From Nocardia sp. NBC_00403 (GTDB lineage: Bacteria > Actinomycetota > Actinomycetes > Mycobacteriales > Mycobacteriaceae): DNA of 64,000 nt. Of the stretch, positions 18,617-26,461 are shown one piece after another. Both the position numbers and the translations under genes were made by a program. Location: assembly GCF_036046055.1 (NCBI RefSeq), contig NZ_CP107939.1:7998001-8062000 (forward strand), read 5' to 3'. The notes under the pieces were generated by a model. The model was not told where the DNA came from, searched no databases, and saw nothing but the letters and a program-made list of their open reading frames with translations. Numbering within the stretch: position 1 is the stretch's first letter; each line of letters begins with the position of its first letter.

Positions 18617-19054
18617 CTATCCGGTCCGCGGCCCGTCGGTATCGATGCCGTACTCCTGGGCCATCCACCGCGACGAGGGCGGCGCGAACAGCAGCACCAG
18701 CGCGGCGATCACCACGACGCCGAGCAGGACTCCGAAGACCGGCTGGTGCGAGTCGGTGAGCAACGACCAGGTGACCGGCAGCAACAACAGCTGAGCGATC
18801 ACTGCGATCGCCCGGCCCCAGCGGTGGCCGAGCAGTAACCCGATGCCCGCGGCGAGCACGGCGCCGCCGAGGATGCCGAACCACGCCGCGGTGCCGTACC
18901 CGCTCGTCGCGCTCTGGTCATGCCCGAGCAGACCGCGCACCACCAGCACGATCGCCGCGATCACTGCGACGCCGCCCTCCAGTGTCACCAGTCCACCCGC
19001 ACCGCGCACCGTGGTCGGCACACCGGAAAACTCGCCCTTGTCGGTCTCAGCCAC
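18617..19054 (-). CDS. Small integral membrane protein (Rv3217c-like)
   Basis: A 145-residue protein with four hydrophobic segments: GVAVIAAIVLVVRGLL, AWFGILGGAVLAAGIGLLL, AIAVIAQLLLLPVTW and VFGVLLGVVVIAALVLLFA. A short hydrophilic N terminus and a cytosolic C-terminal tail complete it. It corresponds by position to Rv3217c. No function is known. It is divergent from the lipid kinase gene. Confidence 0.82.
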   Translation of the reverse strand: MAETDKGEFSGVPTTVRGAGGLVTLEGGVAVIAAIVLVVRGLLGHDQSATSGYGTAAWFGILGGAVLAAGIGLLLGHRWGRAIAVIAQLLLLPVTWSLLTDSHQPVFGVLLGVVVIAALVLLFAPPSSRWMAQEYGIDTDGPRTG

Positions 19055-19145
19055 GCGCCAAGCCTAAACGGCCGCCACCCGCGCCCGCCCGAACGCAAGG
19101 CTGTCGCCGGACCGCCTCCGTCAGCGCCCGATTAGGCTTCGAAGC

Positions 19146-20090
19146 GTGCGGACGTTGCTGATCGTGAATCCCAATGCCACCTCGACTACACCGGCGACAC
19201 GGGATCTGCTGGCACACGCCCTGGAGAGCCGGACCCAGCTGACCGTTGCACATACCCAGCATCGCGGGCACGCGGCGGAATTGGCACAGTGGGCATCGAC
19301 CAATGAGATGGATCTGATCGTGGTGCACGGCGGCGATGGGACGGTCAACGAAACCATCAACGGTTTCCTGCCATTGCCCCAGCTCAACGACGGTCAGGCC
19401 TGGCTGCCTCGGCTCGGCGTGATCCCCGGCGGCTCGGCGAATGTCTTCGCGCGGGCGCTCGGCATTTCGCCGGATCCGGTGACAGCGACCAACCAATTGA
19501 TCGATCTGCTCACGCTCGACAGTGACCGCAAGATCGGTCTCGGCATCGCCGACGACCGCTGGTTCACCTTCAGCGCCGGAGTCGGACTCGACGCCGATGT
19601 GTGTGAGGCGATCGACGCCAGCCGTGCCAACGGTCGAGCGGCGACGTCCGGCCACTACGTCCGAACCACCGTGCGCCAATTCTTCCGCGCAAAAGGCAAG
19701 GAGCCGAGCGTCCGGATCGAGATCCCGGGACACGCACCGGTGGACGGTGTCCATTACGCATTCGTAACGAACGCCAGCCCATGGACCTACCTGAACTCCA
19801 CGCCGGTGCACACCAACCCCGGCACCACCTTCGAGACGGGCCTCGGCGTGTTCGCCGTGCGGTCGATGGCGGTGGTCCCGACCCTCATGCTCGCGCGCCA
19901 GTTGCTGGCAACCAATGGAAACCCCAAGTCCCGCAACCTGTTTCGCGAGGACGATGTTCCGTCGGTGCGGATCGTCGCCGCGGAGCCCATCGGCCTGCAA
20001 ATCGATGGCGACTTTATCGGAAAACGCAACATGGTGGATTTCACAGCTGTGCCCGACGTGCTCGCCGTCGTCGCTCCCCAGCCTTCCTGA
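19146..20090 (+). CDS. Diacylglycerol kinase family lipid kinase (Rv3218-like)
   Basis: A 314-residue DAGK/sphingosine-kinase-fold protein. It has the N-terminal LLIVNPNATSTT strand, the GGDGT nucleotide motif in VVHGGDGTVNETI, and GVIPGGSANVFARALG, the phosphate-binding loop of this family. It probably phosphorylates a diacylglycerol or related membrane lipid. GTG start at 19146, preceded by a short intergenic region shared with the divergent membrane protein gene. Confidence 0.88.
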   Translation: MRTLLIVNPNATSTTPATRDLLAHALESRTQLTVAHTQHRGHAAELAQWASTNEMDLIVVHGGDGTVNETINGFLPLPQLNDGQAWLPRLGVIPGGSANVFARALGISPDPVTATNQLIDLLTLDSDRKIGLGIADDRWFTFSAGVGLDADVCEAIDASRANGRAATSGHYVRTTVRQFFRAKGKEPSVRIEIPGHAPVDGVHYAFVTNASPWTYLNSTPVHTNPGTTFETGLGVFAVRSMAVVPTLMLARQLLATNGNPKSRNLFREDDVPSVRIVAAEPIGLQIDGDFIGKRNMVDFTAVPDVLAVVAPQPS

Positions 20091-20234
20091 GCACGAAACG
20101 CGCGAAAAACATCGCGTTTGCGCTGCGAAAACCGGGTAGAGCGAGTACAAAGGACCCGGCGGTTCCCCTAGGGGAACCTTGAGAGCGTGAGCTTCCCCAC
20201 GGTGCACCGGATACCTATTGACATCTACGGTGTT

Positions 20235-20250
20235 CGTGAAAGCATTCACA
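20235..20250 (+). promoter_or_regulatory. CRP/cAMP receptor protein-type site upstream of whiB1
   Basis: CGTGAAAGCATTCACA matches the CRP consensus TGTGA-N6-TCACA at nine of ten defined positions. It lies 91 bases before the whiB1 ATG. A TTGACA at 20218-20223 is a possible -35, but no good -10 follows at the right distance. In M. tuberculosis the whiB1 promoter is known to be regulated by the CRP homologue Rv3676, so the site fits its neighbour. Confidence 0.65.
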
Positions 20251-20340
20251 AGCAACCGTGCGGAAACATTCGAGTCGCACAAGTGAACGATCCACAAACC
20301 GTAGGCGCCTTTTTGCGGCGCCCAGCAAAGGAGCAGAGGA

Positions 20341-20595
20341 ATGGACTGGCGCCACAAGGCCATCTGTCGCGATGAGGACCCCGAGCTGTTCTTCCCGGTG
20401 GGTAACAGTGGTCCTGCGCTCGCGCAGATTGCCGATGCCAAGCTGGTCTGCGCTCGCTGCCCCGTTACCGCCGACTGCCTGTCCTGGGCCCTGAAGTCCG
20501 GGCAGGATGCCGGCGTGTGGGGTGGAATGAGCGAGGACGAGCGCCGCGCGCTCAAGCGTCGCAACGCGCGCACCCGCACCCGCACTGTCGTCTGA
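20341..20595 (+). CDS. whiB1: Iron-sulfur transcription factor WhiB1
   Basis: An 84-residue WhiB protein. Cysteines at residues 9, 37, 40 and 46 (ICRD, LVCARCPVTADC) are the four ligands of the [4Fe-4S] cluster, at the same positions as in M. tuberculosis WhiB1. GVWGGMSEDERR is the WhiB turn, and the arginine-rich C terminus binds DNA. In mycobacteria WhiB1 is essential, binds sigma-A region 4 and reacts with nitric oxide. AAAGGAG lies upstream of the ATG. A CRP-like site precedes it and two hairpins follow it. Confidence 0.95.
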   Translation: MDWRHKAICRDEDPELFFPVGNSGPALAQIADAKLVCARCPVTADCLSWALKSGQDAGVWGGMSEDERRALKRRNARTRTRTVV

Positions 20596-20610
20596 TTCTC
20601 GAGACGACCG

Positions 20611-20645
20611 GCGCTACCGGGCCATTCAGCCCGGACCGGTAGCGC
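20611..20645 (+). terminator. First hairpin after whiB1
   Basis: GCGCTACCGG pairs with CCGGTAGCGC across a 15-base loop, starting 15 bases after the whiB1 stop. It has no T-tract and is followed at once by a second hairpin. Confidence 0.6.
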
Positions 20646-20649
20646 ATTG

Positions 20650-20687
20650 AGCCCGGCACCTCCCGAGGTGCCGGGCTGTATTGTTTT
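20650..20687 (+). terminator. Intrinsic terminator of whiB1
   Basis: AGCCCGGCACCTC pairs perfectly with GAGGTGCCGGGCT with only two loop bases, followed by GTATTGTTTTT. This is the clearest classical intrinsic terminator in the window. Confidence 0.88.
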
Positions 20688-20713
20688 TGCAGCGCCTGCG
20701 GCGCTGCGTGTTC

Positions 20714-20800
20714 GCGGCCCCCTTGGTCTCGCTTCCGAGCCGTCGAGACTCGCGCCTGCGGCGCATGCGCTTCGACGGCTCGGAAGCGAGACGGGCCGCG
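20714..20800. repeat. Long inverted repeat (21-bp perfect arms, extended to about 29 bp)
   Basis: The 21 bases at 20726-20746 are the exact reverse complement of 20772-20792, with a 25-base loop. Beyond a small asymmetric bulge the stem continues: CGCGGCCC (20714-20721) pairs with GGGCCGCG (20793-20800). The right end merges with the first unit of the tandem repeat. No gene is present. Confidence 0.85.
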
Positions 20801-21280
20801 AACTCTAGTGCTCGGTCTCGCTGCGCTCGGAAGACATCATCGTGCCGAGCGGGGGCGTCGGTAGCTGAGCTTGCGACTTCGGTTCAGGCGCTTCGGCGGC
20901 GGTGGCGGTGGGATGCGCTGCGAACTCTGGTGCTCGGTCTCGCTTCGCTCGGAAGACATCATCGTGCCGAGCGGGGGCGGCAGTAGTTGAGCTTGCGACT
21001 TTGGAGGATGCGCTTCGGCGGCTGTGAGGGTGGGGCGGCCGCGAACTCTGGAGTCGGGTCTCGCACGAGACTGTCATCGTGCCGAGCGGATGTGTTGGTA
21101 GCTGATATCGCGACCTTGGTGGATGCGCTTCAACTGTTGCGTGGAGGTGGGGCGGGCCGCGAACTCTAGTGCTGGGTCTCGCTGCGCTCGGCAGGTGTCA
21201 TGCGTGGCGAGTGGGTGTGTTGGTAGGGATTGTGGCGACCTGGTGGATGCGCTTGCGTCGATCGTGAGGTGGGTTGCGAT
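20798..21280. repeat. Degenerate tandem repeat, about four units of roughly 120 nt
   Basis: Units begin with GCGAACTCT at 20798, 20920, 21041 and 21159, giving periods of 122, 121 and 118 bases. Each carries versions of GCTCGGTCTCGCTGCGCTCG, CATCGTGCCGAGCGG, GTAGCTGAGCTTGCGAC and GGATGCGCTTCGGCGG, decaying toward the right. Units also contain internal inverted segments (CTCGG...CCGAG). No frame reads as a protein. The whole interval between the whiB1 terminator and pdtaS lacks genes. Confidence 0.85.
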
Positions 21281-21358
21281 TGGCGGATGTTGATCATGGG
21301 GCGATCGAAAGTTGTTGATTGTCAAGGGGATCGCCCGAGGTTGAGGCCACAGTCCTGG

Positions 21359-22873
21359 TCAGCGGCCTGAGCGGCGGCCTAACGGGACTCGCAGCACGGC
21401 GTCCGTGCCGACGTCGGCGCCGGGGTGCAGGCCGATCGAACCGCCCAGTTCGGCGGTGACCAGGGTGCGCACGATCTGCAGGCCGAGGCGGTCGGAGGAT
21501 TCCAGGCTGAAGCCGGGCGGCAGGCCGCGGCCGTCGTCGCTGATGATCACATCCAGCCAGCGCGCCGACCGCTCGGAACGAATTGTCACCGAACCGTTCT
21601 CACCGGAATCGAAGGCGTGCTCGATGGCGTTCTGCACCAGCTCGGTCAGCACCATCACCAGCGGCGTCGCCCGCTCCGCGGAAAAGACACCGAGCGAGCC
21701 TGCCCTGCGCACCTTGATTCGCGCGGTGTGCACCGTGGCGACATCCGCCATGATCGGCAGCAGCCGGTCGACGACCTCGTCGAGATCGACCTCTTCATCC
21801 ACCGACATCGACAGCATCTCGTGCACGGACGCGATCGAGGTGACCCTGCGCACCGACTCTGTCAGTGCGACCTGCGCTTCCTCGTTCTCGGTGCGACGCG
21901 CCTGCAGCCGCAGCAGCGCGGCCACGGTCTGCAGATTGTTCTTGACCCGGTGGTGGATCTCCCGGATGGTCGCGTCCTTGCTGAGTAATGCCCGGTCGCG
22001 GCGTTTGACCTCGGTGACGTCACGCACCAGCACCGCGGCACCGGCCAGCTCGCCGTGCGGGCGCAGCACCAGGGTGCGAAGCAGCACGGTCGCCCCGCGG
22101 GCCTCGACCTCCATCCGCCGCCCGGTCCGGCCGGCGAGCGCGGCCTGGATATCGCCGACCACCTCTTGCGCGTCGAACGGATCGGTGATCAGCGACCGTG
22201 TGGTGACAGCGAGATCCTGGCCTGCCAGATCCGCCTGCAAACCCATACGGTGATAGGCGGACAGCGCATTCGGGCTCGCGTAGACCACGATGCCTTCGGT
22301 GTCGAGCCGGATGAAACCGTCGCCCGCGCGCGGGCTGGAGTGCGTCGCGGCGCGATCCTCCGTGGTCGGGAAGGTGCCGTCGGCGATCATCTGGCACAGG
22401 TCGTCCGCGCAGGCCACATACGCGATCTCCAGGGTGCTGCGCACCCGGGAACGCTGCAGGTCGGTGTCGCGGCTCAGCACTGCGATCACATCGTCGCCGC
22501 AACGCACCGGGATGGCCTCACGAATGGCATGCACCGGGTGCGGGTGGTAGACCCCTTCGGCCTCGACGTCGCTGTCGGCGCGCACGATCTTGCCGGTCAC
22601 CAATGCGTCGAACACCTGCGGATGTTCGGCCTGGAGGGCAAGCCCGCCCACCCGATCCTCCGGATGCACCGTGGGCGCCGTCGTCGGACGGCACTGCGCG
22701 ACACAGACGATGTCCGCGCCATCGGTAATGGGACCCGCACCGACCCACAGGAGCAGATCGGCGAAGGAGAGATCGGCGAGCAGCTGCCAGTCCCCCACCA
22801 CCCGCTGCAGATGATCTACCGCGACGCCGGGTAGATCGGTGTGCTCGGCGAGGAGCTCGCTCAGTGTCGCCAT
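21359..22873 (-). CDS. pdtaS: Sensor histidine kinase PdtaS (Rv3220c-like)
   Basis: A 504-residue cytosolic sensor kinase with no membrane segment. The N-terminal roughly 170 residues form a GAF-type sensor and residues about 180-290 a PAS domain. A HisKA_2 dimerisation domain has the phospho-accepting histidine in REIHHRVKNNLQTV (H307/H308). The ATPase domain has an N box (ELVQNAIEHAF) and a G box (DDGRGLPPG). In M. tuberculosis PdtaS signals to the antiterminator-type regulator PdtaR, encoded elsewhere. ATG start at 22873. The kinase gene follows the biotinyl-protein gene 24 bases downstream, probably in one transcript. Confidence 0.92.
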   Translation of the reverse strand: MATLSELLAEHTDLPGVAVDHLQRVVGDWQLLADLSFADLLLWVGAGPITDGADIVCVAQCRPTTAPTVHPEDRVGGLALQAEHPQVFDALVTGKIVRADSDVEAEGVYHPHPVHAIREAIPVRCGDDVIAVLSRDTDLQRSRVRSTLEIAYVACADDLCQMIADGTFPTTEDRAATHSSPRAGDGFIRLDTEGIVVYASPNALSAYHRMGLQADLAGQDLAVTTRSLITDPFDAQEVVGDIQAALAGRTGRRMEVEARGATVLLRTLVLRPHGELAGAAVLVRDVTEVKRRDRALLSKDATIREIHHRVKNNLQTVAALLRLQARRTENEEAQVALTESVRRVTSIASVHEMLSMSVDEEVDLDEVVDRLLPIMADVATVHTARIKVRRAGSLGVFSAERATPLVMVLTELVQNAIEHAFDSGENGSVTIRSERSARWLDVIISDDGRGLPPGFSLESSDRLGLQIVRTLVTAELGGSIGLHPGADVGTDAVLRVPLGRRSGR

Positions 22874-22897
22874 GTTCGGTCTGCCGCTTCGGTTCGC

Positions 22898-23113
22898 TCA
22901 GGAAATGACGGCGATCAGGTCGCCCTGCTGTAGGACCTGGCCGGGCGCGACGACGATCGAGGTGACTTCACCGTCGATCTCGGCGAGCACCGGGATCTCC
23001 ATCTTCATGGACTCGAGCAGCACCAAGGTCTGGTCGAGTTCTACCTTGTCGCCGACGGTCACTTCGACGGTCAGCACTGTCGACACCATCTCCGCGCGCA
23101 CTTCCTCAGCCAT
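22898..23113 (-). CDS. Biotin/lipoyl-attachment domain protein (TB7.3 / Rv3221c-like)
   Basis: A 71-residue free-standing biotinyl domain. The acceptor lysine sits in VLLESMKMEIPV (the EAMKM-type motif, here ESMKM), and the second half VVAPGQVLQQGDLIAVI is the usual symmetric strand pair. It matches TB7.3 (Rv3221c). Which carboxylase, if any, it serves is unknown. ATG at 23113. Confidence 0.92.
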   Translation of the reverse strand: MAEEVRAEMVSTVLTVEVTVGDKVELDQTLVLLESMKMEIPVLAEIDGEVTSIVVAPGQVLQQGDLIAVIS

Positions 23114-23203
23114 GACACCCCATTCACTCGTCGGCGCTGTATCCGCTGAAGGTACAGCCAACCACACATGAAACAATGGCCTTCAACAGAAGGGAGACTA
23201 CCG

Positions 23204-23278
23204 ATGGGTAAGCGTGGTCGTAAGAAGCGCAGCCGCAAGGGCAACGCAGCAAACCATGGCAAGAGGCCGAACGCCTGA
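23204..23278 (+). CDS. 50S ribosomal protein bL37 (24 residues)
   Basis: A tiny gene encoding a 24-residue, very basic peptide beginning MGKRGRKKRSRKGN and ending ANHGKRPNA. From memory this is nearly the same as actinobacterial bL37, first seen in mycobacterial ribosome structures. GGGAG lies seven to eight bases before the ATG, and a strong terminator follows. It is divergent from the biotinyl-protein gene and converges on rshA. Easily missed because of its length. Confidence 0.9.
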   Translation: MGKRGRKKRSRKGNAANHGKRPNA

Positions 23279-23298
23279 GCCGTTCTGCTGACAGAACA

Positions 23299-23339
23299 TG
23301 AGCGGCACGCTCCTCCAGGACGGAAGAGCGTGCCGCTCA
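23299..23339. terminator. Terminator between bL37 and rshA (convergent)
   Basis: TGAGCGGCACGCTC pairs perfectly with GAGCGTGCCGCTCA across 13 bases, followed by GTCGTTTCG. It lies 20 bases after bL37 and 24 bases from the end of rshA, and could work in both directions. Confidence 0.8.
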
Positions 23340-23362
23340 GTCGTTTCGGGGGTCGCCCGCGA

Positions 23363-23659
23363 TCAGGATTCGGTCGCCTGCGGCGATTCGACCTGGGCGA
23401 TCGTCACCGATCGGCGGATCTCCACGGTCAGCCGGTCACGCAGCGAGTCCGGTGCGCGGTCGCCACCGCATTTGCGGCTCAGCAGACCCTTGACCTTCTC
23501 CTCGATGCCGTATGCCTCGATGCAGGGCGAGCAGTGATCCATGTGATGCTGCAACCGAGCTCGGGTCGCGGCGTCACATTCACCGTCGAGCATCAACCAG
23601 ACATCGGCGAGCACCGCCGTGCAGTCGAGCTCCATATCGGGGTCGCGCTCCGTACTCAC
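23363..23659 (-). CDS. rshA: Zinc-binding redox-sensing anti-sigma factor RshA/RsrA
   Basis: A 98-residue anti-sigma factor. The ZAS motif H39-x3-C43-x2-C46 (HHMDHCSPC) holds zinc and releases the sigma factor when oxidised, as shown for RsrA and RshA. Further cysteines at about 13 and 28 may take part. Its ATG at 23659 overlaps the sigH stop (ATGA), so the two are made together. Confidence 0.93.
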   Translation of the reverse strand: MSTERDPDMELDCTAVLADVWLMLDGECDAATRARLQHHMDHCSPCIEAYGIEEKVKGLLSRKCGGDRAPDSLRDRLTVEIRRSVTIAQVESPQATES

Positions 23660-24297
23660 TGCTTGACCTCCTGGCGTTCCGCCTCGTTGCGGTTGAATCC
23701 ACGTTCACGCGCCACGTCCGCGAGCAAACCCTTCAGCTGCTTGCGCCCGCGATGCAATCGGGACATCACCGTACCGATGGGGGTACCCATGATGTCGGCG
23801 ATCTCCTTATACGGAAAACCCTCCACGTCGGCGTAGTACACCGCCATCCGGAATTCCTCCGGCAACTCCTGCAATGCAGCCTTGATGTCGTCGTCCGGCA
23901 GCGCGTCCAGCGCCTCGACCTCGGCCGAACGCAGACCCTGCGAGGTGTGCTCGGCGGTTGCCGCCAGCTGCCAGTCGGTGATCTCGTCGGTCGGGTATTG
24001 CGCGGGCTGACGCTGCTTCTTGCGGTAGGAGTTGATGTAAGTGTTGGTCAGGATCCGGTACAGCCAGGCGCGCAGGTTGGTGCCCTCCTTGAAGGACTTG
24101 AATCCCTGGAATGCCTTGACGTAGGTCTCCTGAACCAGATCCTCGGCGTCGGCCGGATTCCTGGTCATGCGCAGCGCGGCACCGTACAGCTGGTCGAGCA
24201 TCGGGAGCGCGTCCCGCTCGAACCGCTGCGCCAGCGCGGTTTCGTCGACCGCGGCGCCGACCTCACCGTCGGTCACCACATCGTCGTCGCTCGTCAC
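23656..24297 (-). CDS. sigH: ECF RNA polymerase sigma factor SigH (possible longer isoform from 24417)
   Basis: A 213-residue group IV sigma factor of the SigH/SigR class for thiol-oxidative and heat stress. Region 2 contains [18 protein letters not shown] and [20 protein letters not shown]. Region 4 has [27 protein letters not shown] and [15 protein letters not shown]. The GTG at 24297 ([10 protein letters not shown]) gives the usual length and has GAAGGGA upstream. The frame stays open to a GTG at 24417 that has a better ribosome site, AAGGAG with seven-base spacing, adding 40 residues. A SigH-type promoter lies just upstream of that. Either or both starts may be used. Confidence 0.92.
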   Translation of the reverse strand: MTSDDDVVTDGEVGAAVDETALAQRFERDALPMLDQLYGAALRMTRNPADAEDLVQETYVKAFQGFKSFKEGTNLRAWLYRILTNTYINSYRKKQRQPAQYPTDEITDWQLAATAEHTSQGLRSAEVEALDALPDDDIKAALQELPEEFRMAVYYADVEGFPYKEIADIMGTPIGTVMSRLHRGRKQLKGLLADVARERGFNRNEAERQEVKQ

Positions 24298-24465
24298 ACG
24301 TGTCCCTTCGATCGCCGTACCTGCCAAATCTACCGGCAGTAGCATTTCGAACGGGAACCGGTCATTCGTCGGCGACACCTCGGTCCATACCGGACGTTCC
24401 TCGATCAGAACGGGCACCCGACTTCTCCTTCGCGTCGTGCACAAGGCTGCTTGTGTATTTGCGTC

Positions 24466-24492
24466 AACAGACTCGGCCCCGACTGTGTTCCC
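24466..24492 (-). promoter_or_regulatory. SigH-type (SigR-type) promoter driving sigH
   Basis: On the minus strand GGGAAC (24492-24487) is followed by an 18-base spacer and GTT (24468-24466). This fits the GGAA(T/C)...GTT pattern of SigR/SigH promoters. A start near 24459 would put the first ribosome site (24430-24425) and the GTG at 24417 at the head of the message. It implies autoregulation of sigH-rshA. Confidence 0.75.
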
Positions 24493-24558
24493 ACGGCAAC
24501 GTCACGGCATCGAAAAGCCGTTGTCAGCCTGTGCCGTCACGCAACTAAGGTGTCCGGC

Positions 24559-25053
24559 ATGGCAGGAGCCTCCACCCCGGCGATCCGCACCTTGACCAAG
24601 GCCGGAGTCGCCCACCATGTGCACGCCTACCCCCACGACCCGCGCGCCGATTCCTACGGCAGCGAAGCGGTCGACGCGCTGGCCGGCGAACTCGGCCTCG
24701 ACGCCGCGCAGATCTTCAAGACCCTGGTGCTCGAGCTGTCGACGGGAACATTGGCCGTCGCGGTGCTTCCGGTGCCGAATACGTTGTCGCTCAAGGCAGC
24801 TGCCGCGGCGCTCGGCGCACCGAAGGCAGCGATGGCAGACAAAGCGAAGGCCGAACGGGTCACCGGTTACGTGCTCGGCGGCATCTCACCGCTCGGACAG
24901 CGCAAGCCGCTGCCCACCGTGGTGGACGCCTCCGCGCTGACCTGGGATCGGGTGTTGTGCAGCGCGGGGCGACGGGGGCTGGAGATCGAGGTCGCGCCCG
25001 GCGATCTGGTTCGGCTGACCAACGCGGTCACCGCGCCGGTCACATCGGTGTAA
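24559..25053 (+). CDS. ybaK: YbaK/EbsC-type Cys-tRNA(Pro) deacylase
   Basis: A 164-residue YbaK-family protein, which hydrolyses Cys-tRNA(Pro) formed by mischarging. Typical stretches are AQIFKTLVLEL, the catalytic-lysine neighbourhood KTLV, and GYVLGGISPLGQRKPLPTVVD. The ATG at 24559 was chosen because the open frame upstream runs into the sigH promoter. It is divergent from sigH. Confidence 0.9.
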   Translation: MAGASTPAIRTLTKAGVAHHVHAYPHDPRADSYGSEAVDALAGELGLDAAQIFKTLVLELSTGTLAVAVLPVPNTLSLKAAAAALGAPKAAMADKAKAERVTGYVLGGISPLGQRKPLPTVVDASALTWDRVLCSAGRRGLEIEVAPGDLVRLTNAVTAPVTSV

Positions 25054-25127
25054 TCGACGCGGATTCCGTGCCACCTGTGCGTTACTGGACAGACCCAGAT
25101 TCGTCCGACCCGAGGATGTGATGCGAA

Positions 25128-25439
25128 ATGTCTCTGCGCACCATGATCGTCTCCCTGTTCGGTGCGCTGGTCCTAGCCTTTGGTTCGGTGGCGCTACAAG
25201 CTCCAGCGGCCGCGGCTGCCCCCAACAGTCCCTCGGTGACTCAGATCGCCGACTTCCCGTTCGACGGGCTCGGCGCCGACGACGCACCGAGCAAAGGGAG
25301 CACCCAGACGAAGGATGAAAAGGCCGATAAGGCCGAGAAACTCGGTGGTGGAGTAACCACCAAGATCATCGACCTGATCACCGGCATCATCAAGTGCGGG
25401 CTGAATATTGTGACGGCCAGCGTCAAGTGCCAGCTCTGA
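25128..25439 (+). CDS. Small secreted protein of unknown function
   Basis: A 103-residue protein with a clear Sec signal peptide: MSLRTMIVSLFGALVLAFGSV, then a cleavage region around APAAAAAP (residue about 31). The mature part is about 72 residues, charged in the middle (KDEKADKAEK). It ends with a hydrophobic, possibly amphipathic helix (KIIDLITGIIKCGLNIVTAS) with two cysteines (one in IIKCGL, one near the C terminus) that could form a disulfide. I recognise no family. Secreted or cell-wall located by inference. Confidence 0.75.
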   Translation: MSLRTMIVSLFGALVLAFGSVALQAPAAAAAPNSPSVTQIADFPFDGLGADDAPSKGSTQTKDEKADKAEKLGGGVTTKIIDLITGIIKCGLNIVTASVKCQL

Positions 25440-25471
25440 ATCACCGCTAGCGACACCGACAGGCCGGGCGA

Positions 25472-26281
25472 TCACAACAGGCTGATCTGCCCGGCCTGCT
25501 CGATGTCCGCCGCCGCGCCCGATACCCGGGCCAGCAGTTCCGGACCGTTGTTGCGCACGCTGTTGACCAGATCCGGCACCGGCCGTGCCACGATGCCGGA
25601 CACGGCGTCGACACTGGGGGTCTCCAGCAGGGTGGCGGGCGCGGGATGGTCCGGATCGAGCCAGGCGCCCCAGTGCTCCTTCGGCATCGGCAACGGCATC
25701 CGATCGTGGATGTGCGTCAGATCGCCCACCGCGTCCGTGGTCAGAATCGTGCACGACAACAGCGGCTCGCTCGCCGGCTGCGTTCGATCGCGCCACACCG
25801 ACCACAGACCGGCCATGTACAACCGGGAACCGTCGGCGGCCGACATGTAGAACGGATGCTTGGCCACCTTCCCCTTGGCCCCGGCGAGCGCGTCGGGCTC
25901 GACGGCCCATTCGTACCAGCCGTCCATCGGCACCAGGCAGCGCCGGTACTTCACCGCATCGCGGAACGACGCGGTAGTGGCGGCCTTGTCGGCGCGGGCA
26001 TTGAACAGCGGCTTGCCCTTCACCGGCACACCAGGCTCGGCGGCTTTGGTCCACGTCGGGATGAGGCCCCAGCGCATTCGCCGAATCCGCAGCCGCGGAT
26101 CGTCGTCTTTGGTTCCGTGCTCGTGGCGCTCGACGACCGTCAGCACCTGGGTGGTCGGCGCGACGTTGTAGTTGGTGAAGCCACCGGTCCGCGCGTCGAC
26201 GCCGGTGTCGGTCTCATCGATGGCGTCCAGCTCGACGGCAAGCCGGCCGGGATCGGTGGTCGTCGCATATCGTCCGCACAT
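25472..26281 (-). CDS. SOS response-associated peptidase (SRAP / HMCES-like, Rv3226c-like)
   Basis: A 269-residue SRAP protein. Such proteins crosslink to abasic sites in single-stranded DNA through the N-terminal cysteine and protect them. The start is exactly MCGRYATT, leaving Cys2 N-terminal after methionine removal. FNARADKAATTASFRDAVKYRRCLVP is not shown here in full; its core FNARAD and the conserved DGWYEW and HDRMP motifs are present. The ATG at 26281 is required by the cysteine. It is divergent from the aldehyde dehydrogenase gene. Confidence 0.93.
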   Translation of the reverse strand: MCGRYATTTDPGRLAVELDAIDETDTGVDARTGGFTNYNVAPTTQVLTVVERHEHGTKDDDPRLRIRRMRWGLIPTWTKAAEPGVPVKGKPLFNARADKAATTASFRDAVKYRRCLVPMDGWYEWAVEPDALAGAKGKVAKHPFYMSAADGSRLYMAGLWSVWRDRTQPASEPLLSCTILTTDAVGDLTHIHDRMPLPMPKEHWGAWLDPDHPAPATLLETPSVDAVSGIVARPVPDLVNSVRNNGPELLARVSGAAADIEQAGQISLL

Positions 26282-26461
26282 ATGTCGATACTCCCACCGA
26301 GGGCCGACAGAGTCGGGAACAATTGAAGGTAGTAGGTGACCTCGTGAGAGTTCTGACATAGCATTCTCTCAAGGAATGGGCGGTAACTTACATCGCCCGT
26401 TCCGGCACGCGCACCGACCGCCACGTCCGGCCGCCGTTACCGGCAAGAGGAGAAACCCACC

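Noticed and set aside
20218..20246. Sigma-70-type promoter for whiB1 from TTGACA
   Set aside because: TTGACA is good, but no acceptable -10 lies 16-18 bases downstream; kept only as a remark.
20798..21280. CRISPR-like periodic repeats
   Set aside because: Units are about 120 nt, contiguous and diverged, without unique spacers or cas genes.
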